NCBI GenBank assembly: GCA_028874795.1
Contig: JAPPHT010000027.1
Span: 1 to 61,556, forward strand
From: Chloroflexota bacterium
GTDB lineage: Bacteria > Chloroflexota > Dehalococcoidia > Lucifugimonadales > Australimonadaceae
Length of the DNA stretch: 61,556 nucleotides
Direction of reading: 5' to 3'
Shown: positions 36,196 through 44,601 of the stretch, one piece after another
How positions within the stretch are numbered: the first letter of the stretch is position 1
How the letters are laid out: each line of letters starts with the position of its first letter
Notes under the pieces: generated by a model
Database searches by the model: none
What the model saw: only the letters and a program-made list of their open reading frames with translations
Told to the model about the DNA's origin: nothing
Program-made: the position numbers and the translations under genes

Positions 36196-37227
36196 GTGGC
36201 AAACGTCCTGACAGCCCTCAGATCCAACCAGTCGCTGAAACGCAGGCTCCTGTCGCCGAAGACCGGTATCCCGCTGGTTGCGCTCATCCTTGTGATTGCG
36301 CTGCTCACGAACAAGCTGGACATCGGATTCAGCGACACGTGGGAGCACATCACCACGTTGAACCTGTGGTGGTACGCTGCGGCGTTCGTCGCGCACTACA
36401 GCACGTTCATCTTCCGGGGCGCGCGTTGGCGTGTGCTGATCGCGAATGCCCACCGCCACGGCGGCGGGCCGCCGCCCTCGGTGGCGTACGCCGGCCGGAT
36501 CATCCTGATGGGCTGGTTCGTGAACTCGGTGACGTGGTTCAGGATGGGCGACGCCTACCGTGCCTACGCATACTCGAGCGACACGAACACGAGTTTCTCC
36601 CGAAGCATGGGCACCGTTATGGCCGACCGGTTCGTGGACCTTGTGGTCGTCGCGTTGCTCATCACGATAGGCGTCGGAGCGCTGTTCATCGGTGGGCAGA
36701 TCGTGCCGCCGGTCTTCCTGGTGGGAGTTGCGGTGGGAGCGATTCTGGTTGTTGGCGCAGGACTCGCGGCGATGGTCCTCGCGCGGCGGTGGGTGGCCCC
36801 CCGCCTGCCGGAACGGCTTCGCGAGATGTACCACCGCTTCCATAGCGGCACGATGGACAGCTTCGGACGCATGCATGTCGTATTCGCTCTCGGTGTGGCG
36901 GGGTGGTTGTCGGAGGCCGGGAGGCTGTTCTGCGTGGTGATGGCGGTCGGGACGCCGGTGGCGCTGGGGCTTGTGCTCTTCGTGCCCATGGCGAACGGCC
37001 TGCTCACCGCGGTCCCGCTGACACCCGGGGGACTGGGGCTGGTGGAGACCGGCGTAACGGGCTTGCTGGGGTTGGAACTCGCGGTTGAGGCGGCGCTGGC
37101 CGTCGCGCTCGTGGACAGGAGCATCAGCTACTTGAGCATCGTGGCAACGGGAGGCGCCGTGTTCGTTGCCCGTCAGGTACGGGCAGCGCGCCGGGCGTAC
37201 GTGTCCGGAGAAGGAGAAGCAGGATGA
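36196..37227 (+). CDS. Lysylphosphatidylglycerol synthase/UPF0104-type membrane protein
   Basis: The 343-aa product has about eight membrane helices and the UPF0104 hallmarks: WYAAAFVAHYSTFIFRGARWRVL, FVNSVTWFRMGDAYRAY and the late VPLTPGGLGLVETG motif. Relatives are the flippase domain of MprF and several lipid-sugar transporters; no synthase domain is present. It starts at GTG 10 bp after rsmG. Its last codons overlap the next gene by 4 bp. Confidence 0.85.
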   Translation: MANVLTALRSNQSLKRRLLSPKTGIPLVALILVIALLTNKLDIGFSDTWEHITTLNLWWYAAAFVAHYSTFIFRGARWRVLIANAHRHGGGPPPSVAYAGRIILMGWFVNSVTWFRMGDAYRAYAYSSDTNTSFSRSMGTVMADRFVDLVVVALLITIGVGALFIGGQIVPPVFLVGVAVGAILVVGAGLAAMVLARRWVAPRLPERLREMYHRFHSGTMDSFGRMHVVFALGVAGWLSEAGRLFCVVMAVGTPVALGLVLFVPMANGLLTAVPLTPGGLGLVETGVTGLLGLELAVEAALAVALVDRSISYLSIVATGGAVFVARQVRAARRAYVSGEGEAG

Positions 37228-37991
37228 TCGATGGGCGGTTCAGAGCAAGGCTGCGGGCAGGGGATCCCCTCGTGGGGGTATTTGTCAGCATCGAGTCCCC
37301 CACGACGGTGGAACTCCTCGCAGTCGCGGGCGTGGACTATGTGATGATCGACGGCGAGCACAACCCCATAGCGGCTGGCGACGCCGTGGATATGGTGCGG
37401 GCCGCGGAAGCCAGGGGTGTCGCAGCGATGGCGCGTGTGGGCGAGAACACCCAGCAGGTGATGTCGAAGTACCTGGACGCAGGCGTGCTCGGCGTGATGA
37501 TCCCGATGGTCAACAACGCGGCGGACGCACGATACGTTGTGAACTCGGTGAAGTACCCCCCGGTGGGCAGGCGCGGGCTGGCGGGCGTGCGAGCCAACGA
37601 CTTCGCGACCACCCCCGGCTACACCGACATGGCGAACGAGGCGACCGTCGTGATGGTGCAGATCGAGACCCGCGACGGCATCGACAACGCCGACGAGATC
37701 ATCAACACCGACGGCGTGGACTCAGTCTTCCTTGGCCCCTCCGACCTGTCGGTCGCCCTGGGCGTTCCAGGCGAGGCGAAGCATCCGTTCGTGCTGGAGA
37801 TGATCGAACAGCTCACGGAGAAGATAGTTGCGGCGGGCAAGACGGCCGGCACGATCGCTCGTACGCCGGAGGACTACGCCTACTGGCGCGACCGGGGCGT
37901 GCAGCTCTTCCTGACCGGCGCGAACGTGCTGCTGCTGAACGCGGCGAGGGCGTACGTGGACGGAGCGCGCTCCGCCGAGGAGGGCCGGTGA
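37224..37991 (+). CDS. HpcH/HpaI-family aldolase
   Basis: These enzymes split or form 2-keto-3-deoxy acids by a metal-dependent class II mechanism. The 255-aa product has VGVFVSIESPTTVELLAVAGVDYVMIDGEHN, a metal-binding Glu in MVQIETRDGIDN and FLGPSDLSVALG. The ATG overlaps the preceding stop. It is coupled (TGATG) to a 3-hydroxyisobutyrate-type dehydrogenase, so both may process the same short hydroxy- or keto-acid. Confidence 0.9.
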   Translation: MIDGRFRARLRAGDPLVGVFVSIESPTTVELLAVAGVDYVMIDGEHNPIAAGDAVDMVRAAEARGVAAMARVGENTQQVMSKYLDAGVLGVMIPMVNNAADARYVVNSVKYPPVGRRGLAGVRANDFATTPGYTDMANEATVVMVQIETRDGIDNADEIINTDGVDSVFLGPSDLSVALGVPGEAKHPFVLEMIEQLTEKIVAAGKTAGTIARTPEDYAYWRDRGVQLFLTGANVLLLNAARAYVDGARSAEEGR

Positions 37992-38896
37992 TGGCTGAGC
38001 GCGAGACCGTTGGCGTCGTCGGGACGGGCATCATGGGCGCGCCGATGGCCCGGAACCTCGCAAAGGCGGGCTTCGAAGTCATCGCGTACAACCGCACTGC
38101 GTCGCGGGTAGAGGCGTTGCGCGCGGATGGCGTCGCGGTCGCTGCATCCCTCGCTGAGGTCGGTCAGACGGCGTCGGTCGTCATCACGATGGTGCCGGAC
38201 ACGCCGGACGTGCTGGCCGTGGTGGAGGGCGAGGGCGGTCTCGCCGGTACGATGAGTGAAGGCTCCGTGCTCATCGACATGAGCACCATATCGCCTGCTG
38301 AGACGCGGGCGCTTGCAGAACGGCTCGCCGAGCGCGGCATCGCGATGCTGGACGCGCCGGTCAGCGGCGGCTCCTGGGGCGCGCAGCAGGGCACGCTCAC
38401 CATCATGGTCGGCGGCGAGCCGGACACGTTTGAGCGGTGCCTGCCGGTGTTCGAGGCGATGGGGAAGAGCATCACCCTGATGGGGTCGTCCGGCATGGGG
38501 CAGACCACGAAGCTGGTGAACCAGATCCTCGTCGCCGGGACGTGTGCGGCGGTGGCCGAGGCGCTCGTGTTCGCGGCGTCGCAGGGCGCTGACCTGCTCA
38601 AGACGGTTGAGGCGGTGTCGGGCGGCGCGGCGGGATCGTGGCAGTTGTCCAATCTCGGGCCACGGATGGCGCAGCGGGACTTCGCGCCCGGTTTCATGGT
38701 GAAGCTGCAGCAGAAGGACCTCCGGCTCATCCTGGAGGCAGCCCAGGACCGGCACGTACCCCTCGCGGTCACCGGGCTTGCACGGCAGTATCTCACCGCT
38801 GTGGAGGCGATGGGCGGCAGCGACGAGGGCACGCAGGCCATCGTGAAGGCGGTGGAGGCGCTGGCGGGCATCGAGGCGCGGCAGGACGTGGGGTGA
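37991..38896 (+). CDS. NAD(P)-dependent beta-hydroxyacid dehydrogenase (3-hydroxyisobutyrate/tartronate-semialdehyde type)
   Basis: The 301-aa product has the family start VGVVGTGIMGAPMARNLAKAGF, DAPVSGGSWGAQQGTLTIMVGG and the catalytic-lysine motif GQTTKLVNQIL. It then has the all-helical C-terminal domain with KDLRLILEAA. Members oxidise 3-hydroxyisobutyrate or reduce tartronate semialdehyde. An HpaI aldolase plus this reductase resembles the glucarate/galactarate breakdown logic (GarL-GarR). The ATG overlaps the aldolase stop. Confidence 0.9.
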   Translation: MAERETVGVVGTGIMGAPMARNLAKAGFEVIAYNRTASRVEALRADGVAVAASLAEVGQTASVVITMVPDTPDVLAVVEGEGGLAGTMSEGSVLIDMSTISPAETRALAERLAERGIAMLDAPVSGGSWGAQQGTLTIMVGGEPDTFERCLPVFEAMGKSITLMGSSGMGQTTKLVNQILVAGTCAAVAEALVFAASQGADLLKTVEAVSGGAAGSWQLSNLGPRMAQRDFAPGFMVKLQQKDLRLILEAAQDRHVPLAVTGLARQYLTAVEAMGGSDEGTQAIVKAVEALAGIEARQDVG

Positions 38897-38921
38897 CCGT
38901 GTTTCCGGACCCCGAGACTCG

Positions 38922-39227
38922 ATGAGCACCCGCGCCCGTCAAGCGTGGGACATGCTCCACTATCCGGTCGTCATGCTGGTGTTCGCGGTCAACGGCGCGC
39001 TCGCGGCGTCCCTTGGGCACGTCCTGCTGAACAGCGTTATCGGGATGGAGGGCTCGCTCTGGTCCGGGCCGTGGGGGTATCGTGCTGTCTACGTGGCCCT
39101 CATCACGCCGTCGTACTCCCTGCTGCTGCTCGTCACCGGCACACTGTTCGGCAAGGGCGCATACTTCAGGATGCGGGTTCGGCGCATCTGGGGGCGCGTC
39201 CTCCCGGTGCCCTGGCTCCGGGGGTGA
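38922..39227 (+). CDS. Small membrane protein, DUF6787-like
   Basis: The 101-aa product has two hydrophobic helices (about 16-36 and 56-77) and a basic end. The pattern resembles DUF6787 proteins: ALAASLGHVLLNSVIG, then a VYVALITPSYSLLLLVTGTLFGKGAYF helix, then a FRMRVRRIWGR tail. Function is unknown. It follows the dehydrogenase by 25 bp. Confidence 0.65.
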   Translation: MSTRARQAWDMLHYPVVMLVFAVNGALAASLGHVLLNSVIGMEGSLWSGPWGYRAVYVALITPSYSLLLLVTGTLFGKGAYFRMRVRRIWGRVLPVPWLRG

Positions 39228-39307
39228 GTGAGCAGGCGCCGTCGCACAGCAACGCAAGAGGCCTTTGCAAGGGTGAGCGGAAGTGCGATTGGGAGGGTCA
39301 GGACGTC

Positions 39308-39358
39308 TGGCTCCCTCTCCTGGGGGAGAGGGTTTGGGTGAGGGCCCTCGGTGGGGTG
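39308..39358. repeat. Interspersed palindromic repeat (CCCTCTCC family), solitary copy
   Basis: The copy reads CTCCCTCTCCTGGGGGAGAG followed by GGTTTGGGTGAGGGCCCTCGG. The same module occurs at 46761-46818, 55173-55222 and four times at 59461-59930. It forms a hairpin in the first part and lies between convergent genes, typical of REP-like elements. Confidence 0.75.
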
Positions 39359-39420
39359 GACGGGTTGTGCAAGGGTGGCCCCCCGGGGCGGGGCTCGTGC
39401 CTCCGCGGGAACGACGGGAA

Positions 39421-39441
39421 GGGCGCCCACGCGGGGCGCCC
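39421..39441. terminator. Hairpin between convergent genes
   Basis: Seven-bp arms 39421-39427 and 39435-39441 (GGGCGCC/GGCGCCC) close a 7-base loop, followed by CTGTTCCT. It is placed between the DUF6787-like gene and the cupin gene. Confidence 0.4.
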
Positions 39442-39470
39442 CTGTTCCTATACCACGCTGAAGGCTTCTG

Positions 39471-40088
39471 CTACGACTGCGGGAACATCTCAACCGGCGT
39501 CTGGCGCGGACCGAGGCTCTCGTAGTAGTAGTTGGTCTCCGGCTCGTAGCGGCCCTGGTTGAACCCGCCCGACTTCTCGCTGCGGATGATGACGGCTACC
39601 GTGCGCTCGCCGACCGTGATCTCCGTGTGAACTTCGTACGGTTTCACCAGATCGATCTCGCCTGGGCCGACCAACTGGTTTGAGCTCAGTCTGATCTCCG
39701 CGTAGTCCGGGCGTGAGCGGTCGTCGAGCCGGTCGTAGCGCTCGATGCGCTCGTGGCCGTCGAGCACGCCGTAGAGCGTGTAGATGTGGGCGTGGTCGTG
39801 GATGCGGGCGCGGGCGCCCTGACGGGCCTGGCCCTTGGTCAGCCCGTTGACCGCGAAACCGTAGTCGGGGTCTTCGTAGAAGATGAGGTTCTCGGCGCGG
39901 CCGTCGGCGGGGACGCAGTCCGGCCACGACTTCGACGCCTCGACCACCGTGGGGTCGGCGAGCAGTTCGGCGAGGATGGGCGCGAGCGCCGTCCAGCGCT
40001 TCTCGAGGTCGGGCTCCGAGGCGAAGAGTTCGCGAGTCTTCGAAACGAACCGGTCCAATGCGTTCTGGGTCCTCGTTTCTACTACCAT
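39471..40088 (-). CDS. Cupin-fold protein, cysteine-dioxygenase-like
   Basis: The 205-aa product has a central cupin motif, ARIHDHAHIYTLYGVLDGHE, with two His residues and a following Glu that would bind a metal. The sequence style resembles the cysteine dioxygenase/PCO branch, but no CDO-specific Cys-Tyr crosslink site is evident. A late region (VHTEITVGERTVAVIIRSEKSGGFNQGRY) forms the second cupin strand group. AAGGAGGG precedes the ATG. Substrate is unknown. Confidence 0.75.
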   Translation of the reverse strand: MVVETRTQNALDRFVSKTRELFASEPDLEKRWTALAPILAELLADPTVVEASKSWPDCVPADGRAENLIFYEDPDYGFAVNGLTKGQARQGARARIHDHAHIYTLYGVLDGHERIERYDRLDDRSRPDYAEIRLSSNQLVGPGEIDLVKPYEVHTEITVGERTVAVIIRSEKSGGFNQGRYEPETNYYYESLGPRQTPVEMFPQS

Positions 40089-40188
40089 GGCGTCCCTCCT
40101 TTTCGTTCGGACGCACTATACGCCTGTCGCGGGCGCCATGCATCGTCCGGAGGCTTCCCGCAGCCGGGGCAGGCTGGCGGTTGCTGTG

Positions 40189-40389
40189 TCATGTCGCCTC
40201 GAAGTCCAGGGCGGAGAGGTTGAGGGTCGAGGAGCGCTTGGAAAGGTGGAGCATCTCGATGCCCACGACCTCGTTCGACGCGCTGTAATCGAGCACGACC
40301 CCCGGCGAGACTTCCTGAGAGTCAACGATGGGCGAGTCGTCGAGGCGGAAGTAGAGGGCGTCAGCTTGTTTGTCAACCTGCATCTTCAT
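40189..40389 (-). CDS. DUF2283 family protein
   Basis: The 66-aa product has the DUF2283 pattern: DKQADALYFRLDDSPIVDSQEV, PGVVLDYSASNEVVGIEMLHLSKR. Such genes often follow a DUF4258 gene, as here (45 bp). The pair is repeatedly seen as a putative toxin-antitoxin-like module; function is not proven. Confidence 0.85.
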   Translation of the reverse strand: MKMQVDKQADALYFRLDDSPIVDSQEVSPGVVLDYSASNEVVGIEMLHLSKRSSTLNLSALDFEAT

Positions 40390-40433
40390 AGAACACCTGT
40401 CATGCCACGGTCAAAGAATACGCTGACTACACG

Positions 40434-40667
40434 TCAAGGGGCAACGCGCGTGTTCACGACCACACGCAGCACCAGGCCGCCTCGTTCTGGTATACGACGG
40501 TAGAACCGCTCTGCTTCAGGGTCACTTGGATCCGGTATCCGCCGTTCCGGTTCAACCACGGTTCGCTCGACCCATACACCAGCGATTTCTCGTTCCTCCA
40601 TGACGTCGAGTGCGTGCCGAGTGAATTCGAGGGGCGTCAGCGAGGCCGATGTGCCGTTGGTGGCCAC
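40434..40667 (-). CDS. DUF4258-like small protein
   Basis: The product is about 77 aa if it starts at the GTG at 40667; the frame reaches 40727 inside miaB. The core FTRHALDVMEEREIAGVWVERTVVEPE and the late LRVVVNT strand match the DUF4258 (RelE-like fold) pattern. It lies directly after miaB and before the DUF2283 gene. No strong ribosome site decides the start. Confidence 0.7.
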   Translation of the reverse strand: MATNGTSASLTPLEFTRHALDVMEEREIAGVWVERTVVEPERRIPDPSDPEAERFYRRIPERGGLVLRVVVNTRVAP

Positions 40668-40684
40668 AGTTGGGCTTGTCGAGG

Positions 40685-41986
40685 CTACGCCGGCGCCGCT
40701 GCGCGCGCCTTGCCCTGTAGCGACCACGGCGTCGTGCGCGTGATGCGGACGTCCAGCACGTCGCCTGGCGTCACGCCATCGTCCTCGGCGTGTTCGAAGA
40801 AGACGAGCTTGTCCGTGCGGGTGCGGCCCTGCCAGCGGCCCTTGTTGTGGCCGTCCACCAGCACCTCCTGGGTCGTGCCGAAGTAGGCGGTGTTGATCTC
40901 GGAGAGGATGGCCTCCTGCGCGGCCTCGACGGCCTTCATGCGGCGGTGCTTCTCCTCCTGCGGCACGTCGTCGGTCATCTTCCGCTCGGCGAACGTGTTG
41001 GGGCGGGTGGAGTACATCGCGGAGTGGACCTTGTCGAAGCGCAGGTCCCGCACCATGTCGAGCGTGTCCTCGAACTGCGCCTCGGTCTCGCCGGGGAAGC
41101 CGACGATGAGGTCCGTGACCATCGCGACGCCGGGGACCGTCTTGCGGATGCGGGCGACGAGTTCGCGGTACTGCGCGTTGGTGTAGCCGCGGCGCATGTT
41201 TGCGAGCACCTCGTCGTTCCCGGCCTGGAACGGCAGGTTGATGTTCTCCATGACGCGCGGCAGGTCAGCGACCGCCTCGATGATGCGCTCGCTCATGTCG
41301 TTCGGGTGGGAGGTGAGGAAGCGGATCCGTGCGAGCTCCGGCGCTTGCTCGTGGACGGCCTCGAGCAGATCGGCGAGGTCGGGCGCGCCGGGAAGGTCAT
41401 GACCGTACGAGTCGACGTTCTGGCCGAGCAGCGTGACCTCGCGGACGCCGCGTGCGACGAGCATCCGGCACTCCTCGACGAGTTCGGCGATGGGTCGTGA
41501 GACCTCGCGCCCGCGCCGGTAGGGGATGATGCAGAACGTGCAGAACTTGTCGCAGCCGTGGATGATGGGCACGTGCGTCGTCACCGACGGATGGCCCGGC
41601 ACGAAGGGCCCGGCGCAGCCGTCCGGGTCGACGCCGAACCTGTCACCGACCAGCTCGATGAGGGGCTCGAACTGCTGCGGCTGCATGAAGACGTCGACGT
41701 AGGGGTAGCGCTTGCGCAGGTCGTCCTGCTTCGGGCCGACCATGCAGCCCATGAGCGCGAGCGTCTTCTCCGGGAAGCGCTGCTTCCACGGCTTGAGCGA
41801 CGTGAGCATGCCGGTGACGCGGTCCTCCGCCTGCTGGCGCACGACGCAGCTGTTGAGCACGATCACGTCGGCCTGCTTCGGGGTGTCGGCGGACTCGAGG
41901 CCGAGCTGCTCCAGGCCCGCCCCCATCCGCTCGGAGTCGGCCTTGTTCATCTGACAGCCAACGGTCCAGATGTAGTAACTCGGCAT
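40685..41986 (-). CDS. miaB: tRNA-2-methylthio-N6-dimethylallyladenosine synthase
   Basis: MiaB is a radical-SAM methylthiotransferase that modifies A37 of tRNAs. The 433-aa product has the N-terminal MTTase domain (YIWTVGCQMNKADSERM, with cluster Cys also in VLNSCVVR and GCM), the radical-SAM motif IHGCDKFCTFCIIPYRRGRE (CxxxCxxC) and a C-terminal TRAM domain ending near WSLQGKARA. The length fits the family. It is followed by the DUF4258 gene. Confidence 0.95.
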   Translation of the reverse strand: MPSYYIWTVGCQMNKADSERMGAGLEQLGLESADTPKQADVIVLNSCVVRQQAEDRVTGMLTSLKPWKQRFPEKTLALMGCMVGPKQDDLRKRYPYVDVFMQPQQFEPLIELVGDRFGVDPDGCAGPFVPGHPSVTTHVPIIHGCDKFCTFCIIPYRRGREVSRPIAELVEECRMLVARGVREVTLLGQNVDSYGHDLPGAPDLADLLEAVHEQAPELARIRFLTSHPNDMSERIIEAVADLPRVMENINLPFQAGNDEVLANMRRGYTNAQYRELVARIRKTVPGVAMVTDLIVGFPGETEAQFEDTLDMVRDLRFDKVHSAMYSTRPNTFAERKMTDDVPQEEKHRRMKAVEAAQEAILSEINTAYFGTTQEVLVDGHNKGRWQGRTRTDKLVFFEHAEDDGVTPGDVLDVRITRTTPWSLQGKARAAAPA

Positions 41987-41997
41987 GGCGCTCGTTC

Positions 41998-42366
41998 CTA
42001 TACCTGCCAGATCGACGGCATCAGCAGCACGGCGGGCACGAGCCGCTCGTTATCCGCATCCGGTTCGAGGCCAAGACATGCCAGCGTTGTATGACCCAGC
42101 ACCGGCGCCGTACCAGCGTCGTCGAACACGACAACAGCCGGCGCTGTACGTTCCTCGCAGCGCACGTGCACCTGCCCGATGTCGCGGTAAGTCACGTCGC
42201 CGGCTGGGGTGCGGAACCCCCTTTGACGTTCTTGAGGCATCACGCCGATGCTGCGCAGGGTGTTTGCAGGCACCGAGGCGTAAGCGGTGCCCGTATCCAC
42301 GAGCGCGTCGACGTTCAACTGCCCCTGCGGGCCTTCGAAAGTTACTTGTACGGTGAATGTCCCCAT
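41998..42366 (-). CDS. Retropepsin-like aspartic protease domain protein
   Basis: The 122-aa product has the single-domain clan AA pattern: VDALVDTGTAYASVPANTL (catalytic DTG) and a later LGHTTLACLGLEPD. Such proteins act as dimers. The ATG at 42366 is chosen because the longer frame runs into tRNA-Ser. It is 11 bp from miaB on the same strand. No signal peptide is seen, so it would be cytoplasmic. Confidence 0.8.
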   Translation of the reverse strand: MGTFTVQVTFEGPQGQLNVDALVDTGTAYASVPANTLRSIGVMPQERQRGFRTPAGDVTYRDIGQVHVRCEERTAPAVVVFDDAGTAPVLGHTTLACLGLEPDADNERLVPAVLLMPSIWQV

Positions 42367-42392
42367 GACGCTCGTGCTACTGGTGTCAGTAG

Positions 42393-42485
42393 TGGCGGAG
42401 GGAGCGGGATTCGAACCCGCGAGGGAGCTCATCACCCCCAACCCGCTTAGCAGGCGGGCGCACTAGGCCACTATGCGATCCCTCC
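42393..42485 (-). tRNA. tRNA-Ser (anticodon GCU)
   Basis: On the minus strand the sequence folds into a class II tRNA. Acceptor GGAGGGA pairs with TCCCTCC, then discriminator G and an encoded CCA. The anticodon stem CCCGC/GCGGG encloses loop CTGCTAA with anticodon GCT. A long variable arm follows, and the T-arm has GGTTCGAATCC. The 93-nt length fits serine. Confidence 0.95.
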
Positions 42486-42574
42486 ACGCCACTCGTCAGG
42501 ATACCAAATCCACCCTTCTCCGGTCATGCGCCGCGCGCCGCTGCACGCGCTAGAATGCTCGCGGAGGTTCCCGT

Positions 42575-42796
42575 ATGCCCGACCTGACGACCGACGAGGT
42601 GCGCTCGCTGCTGCGGGCGCTCGACATGACCCCGCTCGACGACGTCGACCTCGATGAGATAACGAACCGCGTGAACGCCATCAACGAGGCCGCCGCCGCG
42701 CTCGAAGACCCCGAGGCCGACGCGATAGAACCCGTTCCCGTCTTCTGGCTCACCGCCGAGGGCACGGACGCAGAGGAGGCCGGCGGTGGCCGATGA
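42575..42796 (+). CDS. AtzG/GatC-like small amidase partner
   Basis: The 73-aa acidic protein has helical turns TTDEVRSLLRALDM and LDEITNRVNAINEAAAAL, and a C-terminal EPVPVF. This pattern resembles AtzG-like (DUF4089) or GatC-like proteins that stabilise an amidase. It overlaps the amidase gene by 11 bp, which strongly supports a complex. AGGTTCCCGT precedes the ATG, a weak ribosome site. Confidence 0.65.
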   Translation: MPDLTTDEVRSLLRALDMTPLDDVDLDEITNRVNAINEAAAALEDPEADAIEPVPVFWLTAEGTDAEEAGGGR

Positions 42797-44189
42797 CCTC
42801 ACGCTCCGCTCCGCGACGGAACTCTCTGCGCTCATCACCGGCGGCGAGGTCTCGCCCGTCGAACTGACCGAGGCGTTCATCGCGCGGGCGAAGCGCTTCG
42901 AGCGGCTGAACGCCTACATCACGCTCGATGAGGAGGGCGCATTGCGCGCCGCGCGGGCGGCGGAGGCCGAACTCTCACGCGGCATGGCGCGCGGCCCACT
43001 GCACGGGCTGCCCGTCGCGGTCAAGGACCAGTTCGACGCCAAAGGAGTGCGGACGACGCTTGGCGGCAACATCGTGGACTACGTCGCGGACGAGGACGCC
43101 ACGGCGGTCGGACGGCTCCGCGAGGACGGTGCGGTGCTGCTGGGCAAGCTGAACCTGAGCGAGTACGCGCTCGGCGGCAACGTGCAGCACCCGTTCGGCG
43201 TTCCGCGCAACCCGTGGGACGAGACGCGGCAGGCGGGGCAGTCGAGCAGCGGCTCAGGCGTCGCGGTCGCGGCGTCGCTCTGCGCGGCTGCGCTCGGCGG
43301 CGACACGGCGGGCTCGATACGCGGCCCGGCGGGCTGGTGCGGCATCGTGGGGCTTCGTCCCACGTGGGGTGCGGTCAGCCGTCACGGCGCGTTCCCCATG
43401 GCGTGGTTCATGGACACGATAGGCCCCATGACCAAGACCGTCGCCGACGCCGCGATGCTCCATCAGTCGATCGCGGGCCACGACCCGCAGGACCGCTACT
43501 CGTCGACGCGGCCCGTCACACCGTTCGAGCCGGACGACGACCTGCGCGGCCTGCGCATCGGCGTCGTGCGCGAGAGCATCGACAACGGCATGGCGAGCGT
43601 CGAGGCAGCCGCAGCCCTGGAAGCCGGGATGCGTGTACTGGAGGAGGCGGGTGCGCGTGTCGGCGACGCCTCGCTGCCGCTCTTCGAGCGCGGCGGGCTC
43701 ATCGCCAACACGCTGTCGGACGTGGAAGCGGCGCACACGCACCGGAAGTGGTTGCGAACGCAGGCGGAGAAGTACGACTTCGCGACGCGCCGCAGGCTGA
43801 TGGCCGCGAGCCTCGTACCGGGCGCGGTGTACACGAAGCTGCTGCGCTTCCGCACGCTGATGCGCCGCCACGTCATGCGCGAGCTTGGCAGGTACGACGT
43901 CATCGTGACGCCCGCCCAGCCCGGGGGCGCGCCGCCCATCCCCACGGAGACGGGTCTGACGTCCAAGGAGGCGGTCATCGCGCAGTTCTTCGGCATCCGT
44001 TCGCATCGGAGCCCGTTCAATCTCTCCGGCGTCCCGGCCATGGCGGTGCCCTGCGGGTTCACGGAAGGCGGCCTGCCGCTGAGCATCCAGATTGCGGGGC
44101 GTCCGTTCCAGGAGAATACGCTCTTCCGCATCGGCCACGCCTATCAGCAGCGAACCTCCTGGCACGAGGCGCGCCCGCCGTTGGAGTAG
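42786..44189 (+). CDS. Amidase-signature family hydrolase
   Basis: The 467-aa product has the Ser-cisSer-Lys triad region: VAVKDQFD (Lys80), SSSGSGVAVAAS (cis-Ser near 155) and GGDTAGSIRGPAG (nucleophile Ser177). The family includes GatA, AtzE, allophanate and aryl-acylamidases. With an AtzG-like partner and no gatB nearby, an AtzE-like role on a small amide is more likely than Glu-tRNA-Gln amidation. It starts at GTG 42786. Confidence 0.88.
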   Translation: MADDLTLRSATELSALITGGEVSPVELTEAFIARAKRFERLNAYITLDEEGALRAARAAEAELSRGMARGPLHGLPVAVKDQFDAKGVRTTLGGNIVDYVADEDATAVGRLREDGAVLLGKLNLSEYALGGNVQHPFGVPRNPWDETRQAGQSSSGSGVAVAASLCAAALGGDTAGSIRGPAGWCGIVGLRPTWGAVSRHGAFPMAWFMDTIGPMTKTVADAAMLHQSIAGHDPQDRYSSTRPVTPFEPDDDLRGLRIGVVRESIDNGMASVEAAAALEAGMRVLEEAGARVGDASLPLFERGGLIANTLSDVEAAHTHRKWLRTQAEKYDFATRRRLMAASLVPGAVYTKLLRFRTLMRRHVMRELGRYDVIVTPAQPGGAPPIPTETGLTSKEAVIAQFFGIRSHRSPFNLSGVPAMAVPCGFTEGGLPLSIQIAGRPFQENTLFRIGHAYQQRTSWHEARPPLE

Positions 44190-44465
44190 GGCGTCACTAC
44201 CCAGCACCCCAACGCGCTGGCCGCGCGTTGCGCGCTCGTGGTATCCTTGCGCGCAACGGCTGCGACGGAGACGAGTAGACGGGCCCACGGCGGTCGAGCG
44301 AGCCGGTGACGGTGTGAGACCGGTGCGCCGCCCCAGTCGAAGATCCCTCCCGAGCCGTCAGCCGAACGCTCGCACAGCGAGCTGGTAGACCTGACCGGGT
44401 TCGCCGCCCGTTACCGAAGGCGGGAGCGTGATGGCGCTCCGCTGAGGGCTCCTGCCCGTCTCTTC

Positions 44466-44493
44466 CGTCATTCTCGCGAATGCGGGGATCCGG
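44466..44493. repeat. GTCATTCCCGCG-type repeat inside the T-box leader
   Basis: This copy, CGTCATTCTCGCGAATGCGG followed by GGATCCGG, is a diverged version of the repeat at 55039-55066. It lies between the Stem II/III region and the antiterminator, so an interspersed repeat appears to have entered the riboswitch. Confidence 0.55.
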
Positions 44494-44533
44494 TTGGACA
44501 GGTGGGGGAACAAGGGTGGTACCGCGGGTGATG

Positions 44534-44561
44534 CCCGTCCCTGTCAGGGGCGGGTTTTTTT
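44534..44561 (+). terminator. Rho-independent terminator of the cimA T-box leader
   Basis: A 9-bp GC-rich stem (44534-44542 with 44546-44554, one G-U pair) with a 3-base loop is followed by seven T residues (44555-44561). It overlaps the region that the T-box antiterminator would capture. Confidence 0.9.
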
Positions 44562-44601
44562 GTTGGACGTCGGAGAGGGGAGAGCGCTGAAGGAGAATCT
44601 C

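Larger units (their letters stand above)
44255..44561 (+). ncRNA. T-box leader of cimA, probably isoleucine-sensing
   Basis: The diagnostic T-box AGGGTGGTACCGCG is at 44513-44526. A Stem I can be drawn: GGCT/GACGG pairs with CCGTC/AGCC, with the 5' AGTA element, the distal AGCGAGCC loop and a specifier loop containing GAAGATCCC. ATC (44343-44345) would be an isoleucine specifier, fitting the downstream citramalate synthase; GAT is a possible alternative. A rho-independent terminator follows. When uncharged tRNA binds, the antiterminator should form and cimA be transcribed. TATCCT at 44242-44247 may be its -10. Confidence 0.9.
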
